A stretch of DNA of 64,000 bases, from NCBI GenBank assembly GCA_009760855.2, contig WPIO01000113.1, forward strand, positions 186,001 to 250,000, in the 5' to 3' direction. Under the pieces are notes generated by a model, which made no database searches, had not been told where the DNA came from, and saw only the letters and a list, made by a program, of their open reading frames with translations. Shown here piece after piece: positions 23,403 to 34,745 of this stretch (position 1 is the stretch's first letter; each line of letters opens with the position of its first letter). The translations under genes were made by a program, and so were the position numbers. The DNA is from Cristatella mucedo (lineage: Eukaryota; Bryozoa; Phylactolaemata; Cristatellidae).

Positions 23403-23564
23403 ACTTGTCCTGTATCTATCGGGCATTCAGACCTTGTAGCTGCTGCAGCGCATGCCTCGTTTTTTGAACGTCTACCTCCCCACCAGCGCTGTCCTGCACT
23501 CAACCTGCCGCCAGCCAGTCACCCTCCCTGCTGGTGCTGATGCTGCATTGTTCCTCGTCTGCAG

Positions 23565-23825
23565 GTCTGAATGTGCGGAACTCAAGCGCCGGCTGCAGGA
23601 GCAGCAGGACGCTGCCTCTGAGGCTCGGCGCGACCTCGCAGCCGCCGAGGCTCGCCGCGGCGGCGGAGAGTTGAGCGACGAGCAGAAGCGAATGCTCAGC
23701 GAGAGCCGCGTGCTGGCTGCGCAGAAGGAGCGCGAGGTCGGCGAGCTGCAGCAGCAGCTGGCCAAGCTGTCGCACATCGCCGAGAGGCAGGCAGCCGAGA
23801 TCAAGCAGCACGAGGCGCAGGCCAG
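23565..23825 (+). CDS. FHAD1: FHAD1-like gene, exon G
   Basis: The first base completes an arginine codon with the two left-over bases of exon F. The exon then encodes 86 codons of coiled coil: SECAELKRRLQEQQDAASE, then a short Arg/Gly break (AEARRGGGELSDEQKR), then LAAQKEREVGELQQQLAKL and ERQAAEIKQHEAQA. It ends in phase 2 before gtgagc (23826). The GGG interruption may be a hinge. Strong coding composition, a good polypyrimidine tract and exact phase agreement on both sides make this one of the firmest exons. Confidence 0.86.
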
Positions 23826-25230
23826 GTGAGCCACACAGTCCTCTTAGTCCGGCCTGATTGCGCTCCTTCGGCCCCGCCCACCGACTGTCCTGAGCCGTGG
23901 TGCTACACGATTAACATCCAGGCTGCCGTTTCTGATGCTGCTGCTGCTGCTAGTACCAGGCGACCACTGGTGAGGGGGCCAACTTGCATCAGCTGGGACT
24001 CTGTGCTAGCTCCCCAGTCAGGAGCTGAAATCGCTGCAGTATAATCAAACTAATTTCGCCTGCTGATTCTCTGTTCATGCCACATGTGACTCAGTGCCTG
24101 ATTTGGCCATCTGGCAGCAACGCGGCTGCGGTAGTGGCAGGAATTGCTCGGTTAAAACCAGTTAGACGACACATCAACGCAATTGAGACATTCGTACATG
24201 CATGCTCTCCAAGGTGGTTTCGTAAGCTTGCACATCAACGGGTCTCTATATGTGCGGGCATTTGTGTATGGCCGTGCTACCGCATGTTTCTATGCTGGCT
24301 GGCTCACTTGACATGCATTTACACCTGTATGGATGTGCAAATGCATACTGTCTGTGTGTGCGTATGTGTACACGCTCACAGTGTTAGTATAAGTGCACAT
24401 GAATGTGTGCACGTTCATCTGCACATATGCGAGTGAGTTGATTACAGGGATGTATGTGCACGTGTGTACATAATGCATGCATGGATGCATGGTTTTATGC
24501 GCTCGTTTATGTGTGTGCATGTCTGTGTGTGGATGGTGGGTGCATTGGTGCTATTGCATGCATTAGCTTGTGAATACAGGTGCATTTGCACGTCTGTATG
24601 TACATGTGCGCCAGTGTGTTGAAATGTTTAATAGGCGTGCTTGCTTGCATGTACGTGTACGCATAGTACGCTCACACACACTTACACTCAGACATACATG
24701 CACGACTGTGCAAACTCTTGCAAGGCCGTGGCTCGGACAAGACCTTGGCCCTGCCAGAGGCAGCAAATCATAGGAAGGCAAAGCATCAGTGTCAGAAGGG
24801 ATTCCCCCTGAATGCCTATTGGTCGTTCTAATCGGTTGCTCTGACCTTGCCCCCTGTCCCTATGCCCACACTGTGTGAGCGCGCGCTTGCGTTTGATGGT
24901 GCTTGCGCTTGCCGATGGGATCTTTTGTATAACCTGCCTGCAGATGCAGTAAGCCCAGCTCGTGAGATCCTTAGCGATGCAAGCACTGCCAGGGGGGGGG
25001 GTAAACCAGTTCGGTGCTGTCAGGCTGGGGGGGGGGGGCTAGCGATGGGCAGCTCGTGAGATCCTTAGCGATGCAAGCACTGCCAGGGGGGTAAACCAGT
25101 TCGGTGCTGTCAGGCTGGGGGGGGGGCTAGCGATGGGCTGAGGGAGCTAGCAAAAATCCAGCCTCAGTTCAAATCGTTTTGGCTCCTGCCGTGCACATCC
25201 GCCACCGCCTGTGCTGCCGTGCCGCTGCAG
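23826..25230 (+). other. Intron G-H and its contents
   Basis: About 1.4 kb. A loosely purine/pyrimidine-alternating TG/CA-rich stretch occupies about 24190-24700 (variants of tgtgtgcatg). A tandem duplication of about 90 bases with poly-G tracts of different lengths sits at 24957-25138, shortly before the acceptor gccgctgcag. I see nothing else. Confidence 0.65.
24957..25138. repeat. Tandem duplication of about 90 bases
   Basis: Copies at 24957-25049 and 25050-25138 agree nearly base for base (agctcgtgagatccttagcg...) and differ mainly in the length of two poly-G runs. Confidence 0.92.
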
Positions 25231-25496
25231 CAAGCTGAAGGCAGAGCTGCTGAGGTGGCGCAGCGAGGCGGAGGCCGCCGCCACAGCAGCCAGTGGCACC
25301 CGAGGAGCGCTCGAGGAGGAGCAGAAGCTGCAGCGGAGCCACTCCAAGGAGGCAGAGGAGAGCCGCGTGGAGGCGGAGCTGACAGCGCTGGGAGCGGCGT
25401 GCCGAGGCGACCGCCACGGTCAGGTGCTGGAGAGACAGCGCGAGGCGCTCGCCGAGCTGCGCCGACGCGTCAAGGAGCTGGAGACGCTGCGGCCGG
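25231..25496 (+). CDS. FHAD1: FHAD1-like gene, exon H
   Basis: The exon opens after gccgctgcag with one base that completes a serine codon. It then encodes 88 codons: [18 protein letters not shown], a charged middle part, and a C-terminal piece [18 protein letters not shown]. That last piece resembles, from memory, the segment in vertebrate FHAD1 that precedes its conserved C-terminal block (an ALxELRxRxKELE pattern). The exon ends in phase 1 before gtgagt (25497). This is the first exon whose sequence, not just its coiled-coil character, points to FHAD1. I could not align it, so the assignment is recognition, not a computed hit. Confidence 0.86.
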
Positions 25497-26437
25497 GTGA
25501 GTAGGCTCGGTGCCGGGCGGCAAGAGGGACTCGCTGTGCGACACGGTGCAGCCAGCGCATGCGATGCGCATGCGAGTAAGAGAGGGAGCCGAGGTAAAGA
25601 AGGAGCGGAACGTTCTACGATGGTCAGAGACCGTGGTAAGTAAGTGGTCTAGTGTGGACTGGGTGGAGAGAGACATAGCAGAACAGGAAGAGGTAGATTA
25701 AGGCGAGGGAGAGAGAGGGTAGAGGAGGACAGGACAGGGCGAGAGATAGAGAGAGATGCTCAATGAGAGACAGACAGACAGACAGAGACAGATCCAGACA
25801 GATACAGACAAATACAGACAGACATAGAGAGAGAGAGACAGAGACAGACAGACAGGCCTGCAGACAGAGAAAGAGACTGAGAAAGACAGAGACAGCGAGC
25901 CATTGGACTAGAGAGACTGACTGAGGAGCATAGAGATTTTGATAGATGTTAAACAAAGAGCGACTGTCTATTAGTGACCTCGTTGAAGGAGTGACTTGAG
26001 AGGAATAAACCAAGAGAAGAAAGCTAGGTATGACCAGCTGATTGAGCGAAGAGTTTCAAAGAGTGGCAAGAGATCGCAAGGTGAAGGCAAGAGCAGAAGA
26101 CAGGGCTGGTGGAGAGCAAACGATGAGACCAGTTAGACTGCTAGAGACCTCGAAGAGAGCAAGCAAGAGACCGTGACACGGAGTAAGGAGACAAGACGAT
26201 GGATGGAGCAAGACGAGTGGACTTGTGCGCCCGCATTCTTGCTGCCGAGAGAAGGAGTAAGAAAAGCGGTGAGTGGGTCGTCGGGAAGTCGGGCCTTTCG
26301 GAGGCTCTCTGCAAGGCACTCTGCCGCTGGCGATGCCGTCGCCAAGTACCTCCCCCCAACATAGCCCGAGCCTTCGGCGGAGCCGCGGGCGCCACCACTT
26401 GCCGCGGTCGTCTCACTTCCGTCCTCTCCGCGTGCAG
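25497..26437 (+). other. Intron H-I with degenerate GA/ACAG-rich DNA
   Basis: About 940 bases. The stretch from roughly 25570 to 26200 is purine-rich, with imperfect gaga and gacagaca runs densest at 25690-25900. Open frames seen on the minus strand (Ser/Leu-rich) are by-products of this composition. The acceptor ends ctctccgcgtgcag at 26437. Confidence 0.65.
25570..25900. repeat. Degenerate GA/ACAG-rich DNA
   Basis: Purine-rich, imperfect gagaga and gacaga words. Confidence 0.8.
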
Positions 26438-26709
26438 GCACGTCGGCCCAGGGTGCACAGCAGCAGCCGCCGGTAGCGGCTGCCGACGTGGCGCTGCAGC
26501 AGGCAGCAGTGGTGAAGAGGGAGTTGGACGAGCTGCGCACGAGCCACGCCCTCGAGGAGCGCTCGCGCCTCGAGATATCCAGCATGGCGGCCGTGGAGCG
26601 TGCCGTCAGCCGGGCGCGCGGCATCACGCCGGCCACCGACGCCGAGGCAGAGCTGGAGCGTTCGGCGCACCGCGAGACGAGCCAAGCGCTCGACGAGAGC
26701 GAGAAATCG
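26438..26709 (+). CDS. FHAD1: FHAD1-like gene, exon I
   Basis: Two bases complete a glycine codon with exon H, followed by 90 codons. The first 25 or so residues are low complexity (Gln, Pro, Ala). The rest is helical: QQAAVVKRELDELRTSH, LEERSRLEISSMAAVERAV, then AELERSAHRETSQALDESEKS. The closing ALDESEKS, continued in exon J by YVAVVKSV, matches the family pattern ALELSEKLYLDMSKTL that I remember from FHAD1. The exon ends in phase 0 before gtacgt (26710). Start and end are both fixed by phase agreement. Confidence 0.85.
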
Positions 26710-27959
26710 GTACGTATCAATGGCTAGATGCATCGCGACGCTGGCCGGCTGGCTCTCTCTGTCTGCCTGCAGCCGGTGCCGCTGATTCGGCTTTGCTGGC
26801 AGCCAGTGGCAGTTCCTGTTACTACGGCTGGCGCGTGGCTCAGCGGTGTAGATCGAGTAGGCAAGGCTGCTAGCTTGTCACGTTTTATGGCAGCAGCTTT
26901 TCGAGAGCTGATAAGACTAATAATAATAGTAATTAGAATAATAAGTCGTCTGTATAGCTCCCTGTGAGAACACAATCTCTATCCAAGGGCACGGGAATAC
27001 AAAAATGCAAGTTCACCGGTGCAGATGGACAGCTGAGTAGAACAGCTGCATCTTTAGGGGAGATGTGAAGGCTGCAAGAATGCAAGGAATGTAAATGTAA
27101 AGGATGCTTGTAAAGGAGGCAGTGACAAGTAGGTACCGTTGCAGGTGGCATACCATACCTGGATGCTGGCATCTGCTTGCTATCCCCTGGATAGAGAAAA
27201 TGACCGGCCAAATGTCTACCGTTAACGGTATTTGAACCTCAGAGTGGAAGCCCCGGCCACGGTAGCCACTGGGCAGGCTGAGCCGCCTGCCTACTTGCAT
27301 GACTCGCTGCATGCGTCTGCTGCTGCGCTGAATGCTTCTGCTGCGTGGCCCTGTGGCCCTACGTGAGCAGAGCGCTGCGGAATGCTCCGGCACGGTGAGG
27401 AAAGCCGCAGCGGCTGGCGCTGTCGGTCCGACCTCGTGCCACCAGTGAGTGGAGGGAAGCGAGTGCACGGCAGAGTGCGGGTGGCTCAGTGGCCCCAGCG
27501 AGCGTGCGCACCCTGTTAGTGAGCACATGGCTAGTGGCTTGCAGACGTGCAGCCGCCAGGCGCCTAGCTCTCACCGAGACGAATCGATATGAGACAGTGC
27601 GTAAAGTAAAAGCGGCAAAGAAATAGTCGAGAGATGGGCAGCTGGACGGTTCTGACTAAGCGAACCTGCTGTAGAGGGCGGGCGATATTGTGACGGTGCA
27701 AGAATGGCACAAATGTGAGCGAACTTCCGCCATCTGCTGGGCACCTGGGCTATCCAGTCAGACATTGTGCCATCTCTCGCGATTTGATGTCGTTCGAAAA
27801 GAAGCTGAAAACCTACTCGTTTTTACCGAGCCTTTGCTCAGTGAGAGTGAATTTCCCCTTTTTGTTTGGCTGAGCTTTATGAAACTGTGCACGACAATGA
27901 CCAAGGAAAATAGCAACGCACCTGTTTGTGACAGCATTTGGCGGGTCATTATGATCTGT

Positions 27960-28140
27960 CTTTTACATGCTAATGCATGCTGACACTGTTGCATATTAGC
28001 ACTAACCACATTATGCATGCTGACATTGTGATGCATGTTACCACTAACCATATGGACATGCTTCTCGTGCTGCAAATGTAAAGTACCGAGTGAGAGATTA
28101 AGTCTCTGGGGGCGCTGTACTGATGTATTATCATTATTAG
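27960..28140 (+). mobile_element. LINE 3' UTR and tail
   Basis: Two subrepeats of the form catgctgacattgtgatgca and accactaaccatatggacat, then gcaaatgtaaagtaccgagt, gagagattaagtctctgggg and an ATT-rich end. Confidence 0.7.
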
Positions 28141-29104
28141 TAGTAGCGCATTTTGTACATTTCCCCACCACTGTATTTATCTTTTTTCATGTGTACTAGG
28201 ATTACCGAAATCCGGTTAGGCTTTTTGAATGCCATATACAAAACTCCCCTGCACCCACGTAGGTAGTCGTTGTGGCTTTGTGGAATTGCAGATGGAGATG
28301 CATTACATTAAATTACACTACTTGGTCGTGACTGAGTGAGGGTAACTAACCGGAAGTCCGAATAACCAATGGCCATCTTTGTGTGTGTGCTTTTGCATGC
28401 TTGCATAAGCATGATACCTTGTTTTTCATTAGCTATTGGCTATTGACTTCTCTTATGGAGGTTCCCTTAGTCCTAAAATACAGATTAAGTTCTCTTAGGA
28501 TGTCATGCAAAAGACTCGTTATCATAATCGTCATTGTCCCTGGTCGCCTGTAGCAGCAGCCTAAGTCGATGAGTGTGTCGGTTCATTATTTTGATCAGGT
28601 ATTGTAAAATGCAGGTCTGAGTCACTTGCAAGACAACAAGACGAGAGCGCTGAGAGACAGAAGTTGGAAGTATCCAGAGTACTTCGTGTGGGGCAAAAAC
28701 TTCCCGCTGCATTGCTGCTCTCCTTTACTTATGGAAGAAAATAACAGTTCAATGGCATTATTGTGCATAGTAGAAAGTATATTACTAATAGGAATGTATA
28801 TAGGCCTTTTAGAGAACTTAATCTTTTTCTAGGCACTTTGTATATGCTGGAAACGAAATACGTAAATGCTCATTAATATCATTCTCAACGTCAGCACAGT
28901 CAGGCATCTAAAGGATAGTTCTTGGGACGAAGCACCATCCATGTTCTTAGCCACACTTTAAATGTCATCAATTCAGGGAATGTCGTGGTTCGTCATCCGT
29001 GGATAGAGATTTCGAGGCTTGGCATGCACAGATGCCAAAAGGTACGGTCGAAGAAAGATTTGAGGTTGTCTGAGGTATTGCAAAATTACTCTCGAGTCAG
29101 AATT

Positions 29105-29260
29105 CGGTGCTGTGGTTACGGTGCTCGCCTTGAAACAAGGTCAATGTGCATGTATTTGATGAACAAGGTCGTGGGCTCGAGCCCCCGTTGCATACGTGAA
29201 GCTCACGAATAGAGATTAGGTTTTCTGAAGGCTCTAAACAAACGAATCGTATTTATTCCA
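29105..29260 (+). mobile_element. SINE-B copy with longer head
   Basis: gctgtggttacggtgctcgc, an internal stretch gtgcatgtatttgatgaac also present in 13255-13420, B box gtgggctcgagccccc, then tagagattaggttttctgaa and an aaacgaatcg end. The two copies define a longer-head subfamily. Confidence 0.75.
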
Positions 29261-29420
29261 TTATAAGAATAGGCGGCGAGTGAGTAGAAACCATTTCGGA
29301 TAGGTATCATGAAGCAAGTGAATGGCGTGACCTAAAGCCGAGTGACAGAACCTTGAAGCCGATGGGGAGCCTGCGCAGATATCTGAGAGGTTCGTATGCA
29401 TACACGCCTGGAATGTGCAC
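29260..29420 (-). mobile_element. LINE fragment
   Basis: Short minus-strand match to the segment just upstream of the HWLPV motif (plus-strand wording: gtgacctaaagccgagtgac, then agaaccttgaag). Directly adjoins a SINE-B. Confidence 0.5.
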
Positions 29421-30100
29421 TTTCGGGCTAGTGTGGAGTTTTCTTTATTCGCCCACAAAGGTGCAGTAGGCTGTAAAAAGAAAAACGCACTGCAGACAGC
29501 CAGCGACAGTATACGACTCCAAGCCGATGCAGAGCCGCATGCTGACGATATACGTCCGACTACAAACTAGAGAGTCGTGGAGCAGGAGCTCACGATTCAC
29601 TCGTCCATAAAAAGAAAGACTTTTCGAACGCCAGAGCAGAGATGCAATTGCTAGGCAGACTGAGGGGTGGGTCTTAAGCGTCGGAGGATAGACGCTGGAT
29701 GCCACTCTCGATAAATCGTCGCCCGACTTTAAGAGCCTGACACCGCAGCAGGCAGCAGGGGATTGATTGATTACCTGCTCGCCTGCCGGGCTGCCGGAAA
29801 GGAGCCGTGAAAGTTTGACTTTGGCTGGACCCCACCCTGCAGCTGGATGCAGACGGCCTTGCGGTTGGGCACCCAGTCCCTGGTAATTGATAGCTTGGAT
29901 CTGGCACTCACTCTCGAGTGCTGGCCTTCGAAGCCGGATTCAGCTCGAGCTGCTGTTTGCCGGCCATCCTAATCTTTCGGGGAGAGGAGACAGGATGAAG
30001 GGAGGAAGGAGGAGGTTCTTCTTTGTTCGGCACGGCTGCTGCACTACTGCCCTGCTCCCTGGGTGGCAGTGGCTGCTCCCCAGCGAAAGCAGCTCCGAAA

Positions 30101-30155
30101 GCTGCCACAGCTGTCAGCTGCAGCCAGCTGTGGCAGCTGTGGCAGCTGTGGCAGC
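30101..30155. repeat. Hairpin with 9-base repeats
   Basis: Arms gctgccacagctg (30101-30113) and cagctgtggcagc (30125-30137) pair perfectly. The right arm continues as three ctgtggcag units. Confidence 0.8.
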
Positions 30156-31147
30156 AGCAGCCGGTAGGTCTGCATGGCAGGCAGTAAGGGCCATTCTGTT
30201 CGTGTAGCCGCGGTCGTTTCTGTCTGCCACCGGACTGATCGTCCGGACGGTTCTATTAAGACAAATCGACAGTAGAGGCTAGCTGTGTTTTTCTAATTGA
30301 CAGCCGTTGGCACGCGCGCACACACACACACACGCACGCACACACACACACACGCGAACACACACACCCATGGGAACCTAGTTGCGGCTGGCAGCTGGCT
30401 CGGACTAAATGCTGTCTACCGGAACCGAATGGACCAGACCCCAGGCTCGTGATTTCCTGAGTGCATCGACGCCCGGCCGCCATCTCAGCAGCCTGCCATG
30501 ACTGCTGCTCGCACTGCCCTCGGCTGCCTTTTGTTTTTGCACGCTAGACTGTAGCTGAGAGCGTCGGCGATCGAGCGTCGGCCACCGACCCGAGCGGCGA
30601 GAGTGCGCTGGCAGCTGCCGGTGCCCTAGAGAGCTCGAAGTGGGGGGCAGTGTGCAGTTGCAATAACGCCTACGATGCAGCTCCGTCGACGCTGGCCGTG
30701 TTTATTCTAGCACAGCTTGTTCTCTCGCACGCGCACGCAGCTGGCAAGGAGAGCCGGTCGAAATCCTCGGCTCTCCTTGCTGTTGTGCTATAGCCACTGT
30801 CAGGTTAGGTCCACTGGGCCCCCTACCCGGCAGGCCCTGAAAAAGTGCAGCACAAGGCTATGGACTTGCTTGGCCCTACATCCGGAACCCATCGGTAAGA
30901 TTTGCTTGGCCTACAGCACTCGGCAGAAAGCCCACCTCAAGCAGCTGCCGTAAGAAATCTGTATCCGGTTCCTATGGCTAGCTTGTTCCTATGCATCCCC
31001 TCTTGACGTTGAGACGGCAGTATCAGTAAGTAAGGCAGCACCAGCAGAGGTGACACCGGAAGGTATACGGAGTGTGCCCAGGGCTGCCCGACCGACCAAT
31101 AATTAATACAATAATAATTATAACTGGGTAGTTGTGTAGCACGTAAG

Positions 31148-31290
31148 ATTTAACAGCCTCATCTGTATAGCAGCAGAAGAGCCTTTATGCTATCAAAACT
31201 GCTTTCTGAGGGCAATAAAGGGTTGCCCACTGTTGAACTCGAACCCGCGACCTGGGTTGTAAAGAACAAGCACCTTATCTGTAGGTTAAG
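31148..31290 (-). mobile_element. SINE-A copy
   Basis: Reversed: aacagcctcatctgtatagc, agaagagcctttatgctatc, then ctcgaacccgcgacctggg. It lies at the 3' end of a LINE fragment. Confidence 0.75.
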
Positions 31291-31830
31291 ACCCAGAGAA
31301 CTAAATTTCTTTCTGGGATTGCATATGTGCTGTAATGTAAACGTAATTGTAAATTGTAAATTGCAATATGTAATATGCAATTGTATATGTGCTGTAATGG
31401 AGTGTGTCGATGTGGTTGGTGATAGTATGCGCTTCGACTGCACGTGTAAGAGCACAAAGGAAGAATCCCAAGGACCTAGCAAATGCTGCTGTGATGTTCG
31501 GGTGCCTTATGGGCTACTTTTTAGAAAGGTCAGTCGGGAATGAGTTCCAGGATTTGGGAGCATGCGAACTATAGGCAGGGTCTCCAAATTTGTGGTTGGT
31601 TCGAGGCACAACCAAGCGGATTGAGTCAGAAGAGCTGGTGGTACGATAGCTGTCTAGAGCCAGAGAATGAAGGCACCTAAAAGTGAGTGGCAAAACCTTG
31701 AAGTGGATATGCTGCTTGATGGGAAGCCAATGCCGGTCGGTGAGAAGTGGTATAATGTGGCAACTGCAGCATTAATTGCAGACAAGCCTAGCTTCAGAGT
31801 TTTGCAATAACTTGGAACACACGCCGTAAG
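31290..31830 (-). mobile_element. Degraded LINE 3' part
   Basis: Begins (3' end) with the LINE terminal module at about 31290-31340 and continues with the same ordered words as the copy at 2065: gttccaggatttgggagcat, aaggcacctaaaagtgagtg, agagttttgcaataac. The stretch 31840-32400 may be more of the same element, since its minus strand is loosely reminiscent of a LINE linker region, but I cannot establish that. Confidence 0.6.
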
Positions 31831-33905
31831 ATCTTCGAGTCAGTCATTCTTGATCTTAAGATAGGATCAGGATAGAGATTCCGTAGATCCCTATCCTGAT
31901 CTATGGGACGTGACCTAAGGCTAATGATCTATTTATTATGTTAGTTATGCATGACAGCAGCAGATCCGTGTATCGTAGCAGCCCGACAGTGGGAATATGG
32001 TCTAGAGAACTAGCAGTCTCTTTTGACTGTAAGATGAGTTTTAGGATGAGATCAGTCATGGCCTCCTTGAAAGTAGTCCAGAGGGGATGGTGCTACCTTT
32101 CACGTGGGCTCTCTCATCGTGTCTGTCTTGCTGACAAAGAAGTTAGAGAAGCAATCAGCTAGATCACCACAAGGATCACTAGGTAAGGAGCTAACCTGGG
32201 AGTTTGATTTTATCGTAGACATCAACATTTTTTTGATTGTGCACCTGTTCTCATCTAAGCTAGAAATGGCCTCTACTGGGATCGATTGGTATGATCTACA
32301 GTAGTCCTGGTATGCCTGTCGATAGAAATCCCGATCTCTTGTATTTTATCAGGCTTGCGCTTAGCAATCCTAGCTAGTTTAAATTATGTGGTAAGCTATA
32401 GGTCATCTGGGCACAGGGCTTACGGTGTTCATAGTCAGAAGAGCAAACACGCCCAGATCTTCGGTAGCTTCGTGTTGTAGCATGCCAATGGTGAGGACAG
32501 GTTGGACTGAGAATTGAGCCAAGGAAGATTGGGCCAAGGAAGATGTTTTCATACGATCACAGCATCGATGTCTAGGGTCTAACTCCTCGAGGGCTTGTTT
32601 TTACCTCTGAGCGATCGTAAAAGAAATGGTAAATCAGGCTAATCCGACAGCCTGTAGCTTGCTTGCATAGGACAGAGCTGGGTGTTTACTTTGAAAGAAA
32701 AAGAGATGTATGTCTCCTTGGTTTCTCAAGTCGAGGAGTTAAGCTTCTTGCTAGTCAAGAAGACCGACTGAATGATGCTCAGATCTTCAGAGCAGCGTCT
32801 GCCTGTGTACGCCTTTTACTTGGCCTCGCACGGCATCTTCGTGAGAAGAGCATGCTGGCCAGATTCTGATGGCATTTGAGAGACATTTGTGAGAGCACAG
32901 CATAGCTGTGTCTCCTAGGTAACCAGAAAACCACAGAAAACCACAAAACTGCACCCTTTGTCCTCCAGTGCAAAAAAAGGAACTGCCTGTCTCCTCCAGT
33001 CAATTGGCAAAAAGGTGCACCATCAATGTCATTTTAACCTGGGACTTGTGGCACCCGAATCGGTGCCACTGACCAGCCTTGGCCAGCCAGCAGTATGACC
33101 CTGCTAGGCAGCTAAGCTGTCGGCAAGAACGAGTGAAACGGTGGGTATTAGAGACACCCAGGGCATAGCAGCCCTCCTCGAGAATGTTCGAGCAAAAGCA
33201 CCTTGCTGCAGCAAGGAAACCGTGCAAAAGGAGCACAGCTTATGTAGCAGCACTTTCATAGTAGCTGCCGGAAGCTGTGGTGGTCAATTCATACTCATCA
33301 GAAATGACACGTCTGTGGTGGTCCACTCTAACGAGCCGACCTAAAGCCGGCTTGACTTCGCTGGACCTGTTTTCTTTACCTCACAACTCATAAGCCTGCC
33401 GAGGGTCTGAACTCGAAATTTCTAGAGGCAGTCAACCTTAGGAAGGTCAACGGGAATGCAGACAGCGGCTTGCCCCCCCCCCAGCGGTCGGTCCGAAGGG
33501 CGTCCAAGGCATGCTACTGCCCCCATGTGTCTTCAACCCTACACCTGCTTTCTTTTCAGAATATGTAAAGTGCCTTCATCATTATTAATCACTGGCCTCA
33601 TAAAAACCACTACTACTAAGATTATCGCGCCATACCCTGGACTTGACATTTCAAAAGAAGCTAAAAATGCACCTGTTTCTCTTAGTATCTTCTGAGTCCT
33701 TGTGATTTATAATAATATACTTGATGAACCACCCTCATAGAACTCAATCTCTTTCCAGGCGCTTTACGCTTGCTTTTTGTCCTTTATGAGCTTGTACTCC
33801 CACTGGGCATGTTACCTACCGCTAACCATATTATGCATGTTGATACAGTTCATGCTACCACTAACCATATGGTCATACTTCCTTTACAGCATATGTGCCT
33901 TGAGT

Positions 33906-33970
<65 letters not shown>
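33906..33970. repeat. (GA)n microsatellite
   Basis: About 32 pure units. Confidence 0.97.
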
Positions 33971-33973
<3 letters not shown>

Positions 33974-34178
33974 AAACTAATAATAAAGTAAAACAATTCA
34001 GAGGCTTTATAAAATTGCGAGCAGACCAGCTTCGGACCAAGTCGTGACCCGCAGCCATTTGCTGCTGCTGCATTGCTGCCTGCCTGCTTGAAGCCTGTCT
34101 GTTTTGCGCGTATCTTTGCTGCCGAGGTACGCCCCTTCCGGCCTATCGGTGACAGCTCTCTTTTCGATTGTCTCTCAG

Positions 34179-34454
34179 TACGTGGCCGTGGTGAAGTCAG
34201 TGGCGGAAGCGCTCGACATCGCCTCGACAGTCGACCGCGTTCGCTCCATCGCGCACTTGCCCAAGGACGAGCGCGAGCACCTGGCCGCTGAACGCGAGCG
34301 CCTGCGCTCTGCTCTGGCCGACAAGGTGAAGGCCATGTGCGAGCGACTCTCGCACAAGGATCGGCTGCTGAGCGACTACGAGCGCGACCTGGCCAAGCTG
34401 CGGCGCTCCGAGGAGCTGGTGGAGCGCAAGTCGCAGCAGGTGGACGCGCTGGCG
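34179..34454 (+). CDS. FHAD1: FHAD1-like gene, exon J (conserved block)
   Basis: Exactly 92 codons, phase 0 at both ends, between acceptor cgattgtctctcag and donor gtgagt (34455). The translation runs YVAVVKSVAEAL, a short linker, then SIAHLPKDEREHLAAERER and SHKDRLLSDYERDLAKLRR, and ends KSQQVDALA. This is the most diagnostic part of the gene. Vertebrate FHAD1, as I recall it, has the same order of features: a LSRQEREKV-like helix start, a KEELLRGYEKDVEQLRRSK-like segment, then a serine/valine-rich pre-coil. The gene product is expected to be a structural coiled-coil protein. The FHA domain, a phosphothreonine-binding module, lies N-terminal and outside this window. Confidence 0.88.
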
Positions 34455-34618
34455 GTGAGTTGGCTGTGGTGCCGTCGGCGAGTTGTGCATGGTCAAGGTC
34501 GAACGCTGCCGAAACCTCAGCCGAGTTGCTCAGCTGCCCACTTGCCGCGCAACACCGGCTTAGTGTAGGAGTTCTGCCCGCCGATGCATGCCGAGAGCAG
34601 AGTGCTCTTACAAGTTGC

Positions 34619-34745
34619 TAGTTGGTTTGGCCTTGGGGTAAAGTGCTCACCTCTAACGACCGAGGTCGTGGCGCTCGACGAGCCCTGTTTAAAGCACCTG
34701 GATGAACAATTAGTTTTCTTAGGGGTGCTAATGCACAAATGAATT
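34619..34745 (+). mobile_element. SINE-B copy
   Basis: ttggtttggccttggggtaa (A-box region), cgaccgaggtcgtggcgctc, then a tail tttcttaggggtgctaatgc and caaatgaattata. Confidence 0.72.

Larger units (their letters stand above)
21025..23564 (+). other. Intron F-G and its contents
   Basis: About 2.5 kb. I recognise nothing in 21030-22560 beyond unique-looking sequence. From 22573 to 22845 lies an (AT)n/(GT)n tract with internal symmetry, followed by a minus-strand SINE-A copy (22872-23030) and a long CT-rich tract (about 23100-23402). The acceptor is gttcctcgtctgcag, ending at 23564. Confidence 0.65.
26710..34178 (+). other. Intron I-J (7.5 kb) and its contents
   Basis: Contents: a minus-strand LINE tail (about 26925-27000), a plus-strand LINE 3' UTR and tail (27960-28140), another minus tail (28795-28855), SINE-B (29105-29260), a LINE fragment (29260-29420), a small perfect hairpin with 9-bp repeats (30101-30155), a SINE-A minus copy (31148-31290), a degraded minus-strand LINE (31290-31830, possibly to about 32400), a LINE tail (33705-33775) with 3' UTR subrepeats (33815-33890) and (GA)n (33906-33970). 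In 29430-30100, 30160-31140 and 32400-33700 I see no nameable feature. Confidence 0.62.

Noticed and set aside
26133-26720. Minus-strand open frame of 195 codons over exon I
   Set aside because: Antisense shadow of a GC-rich coding exon.
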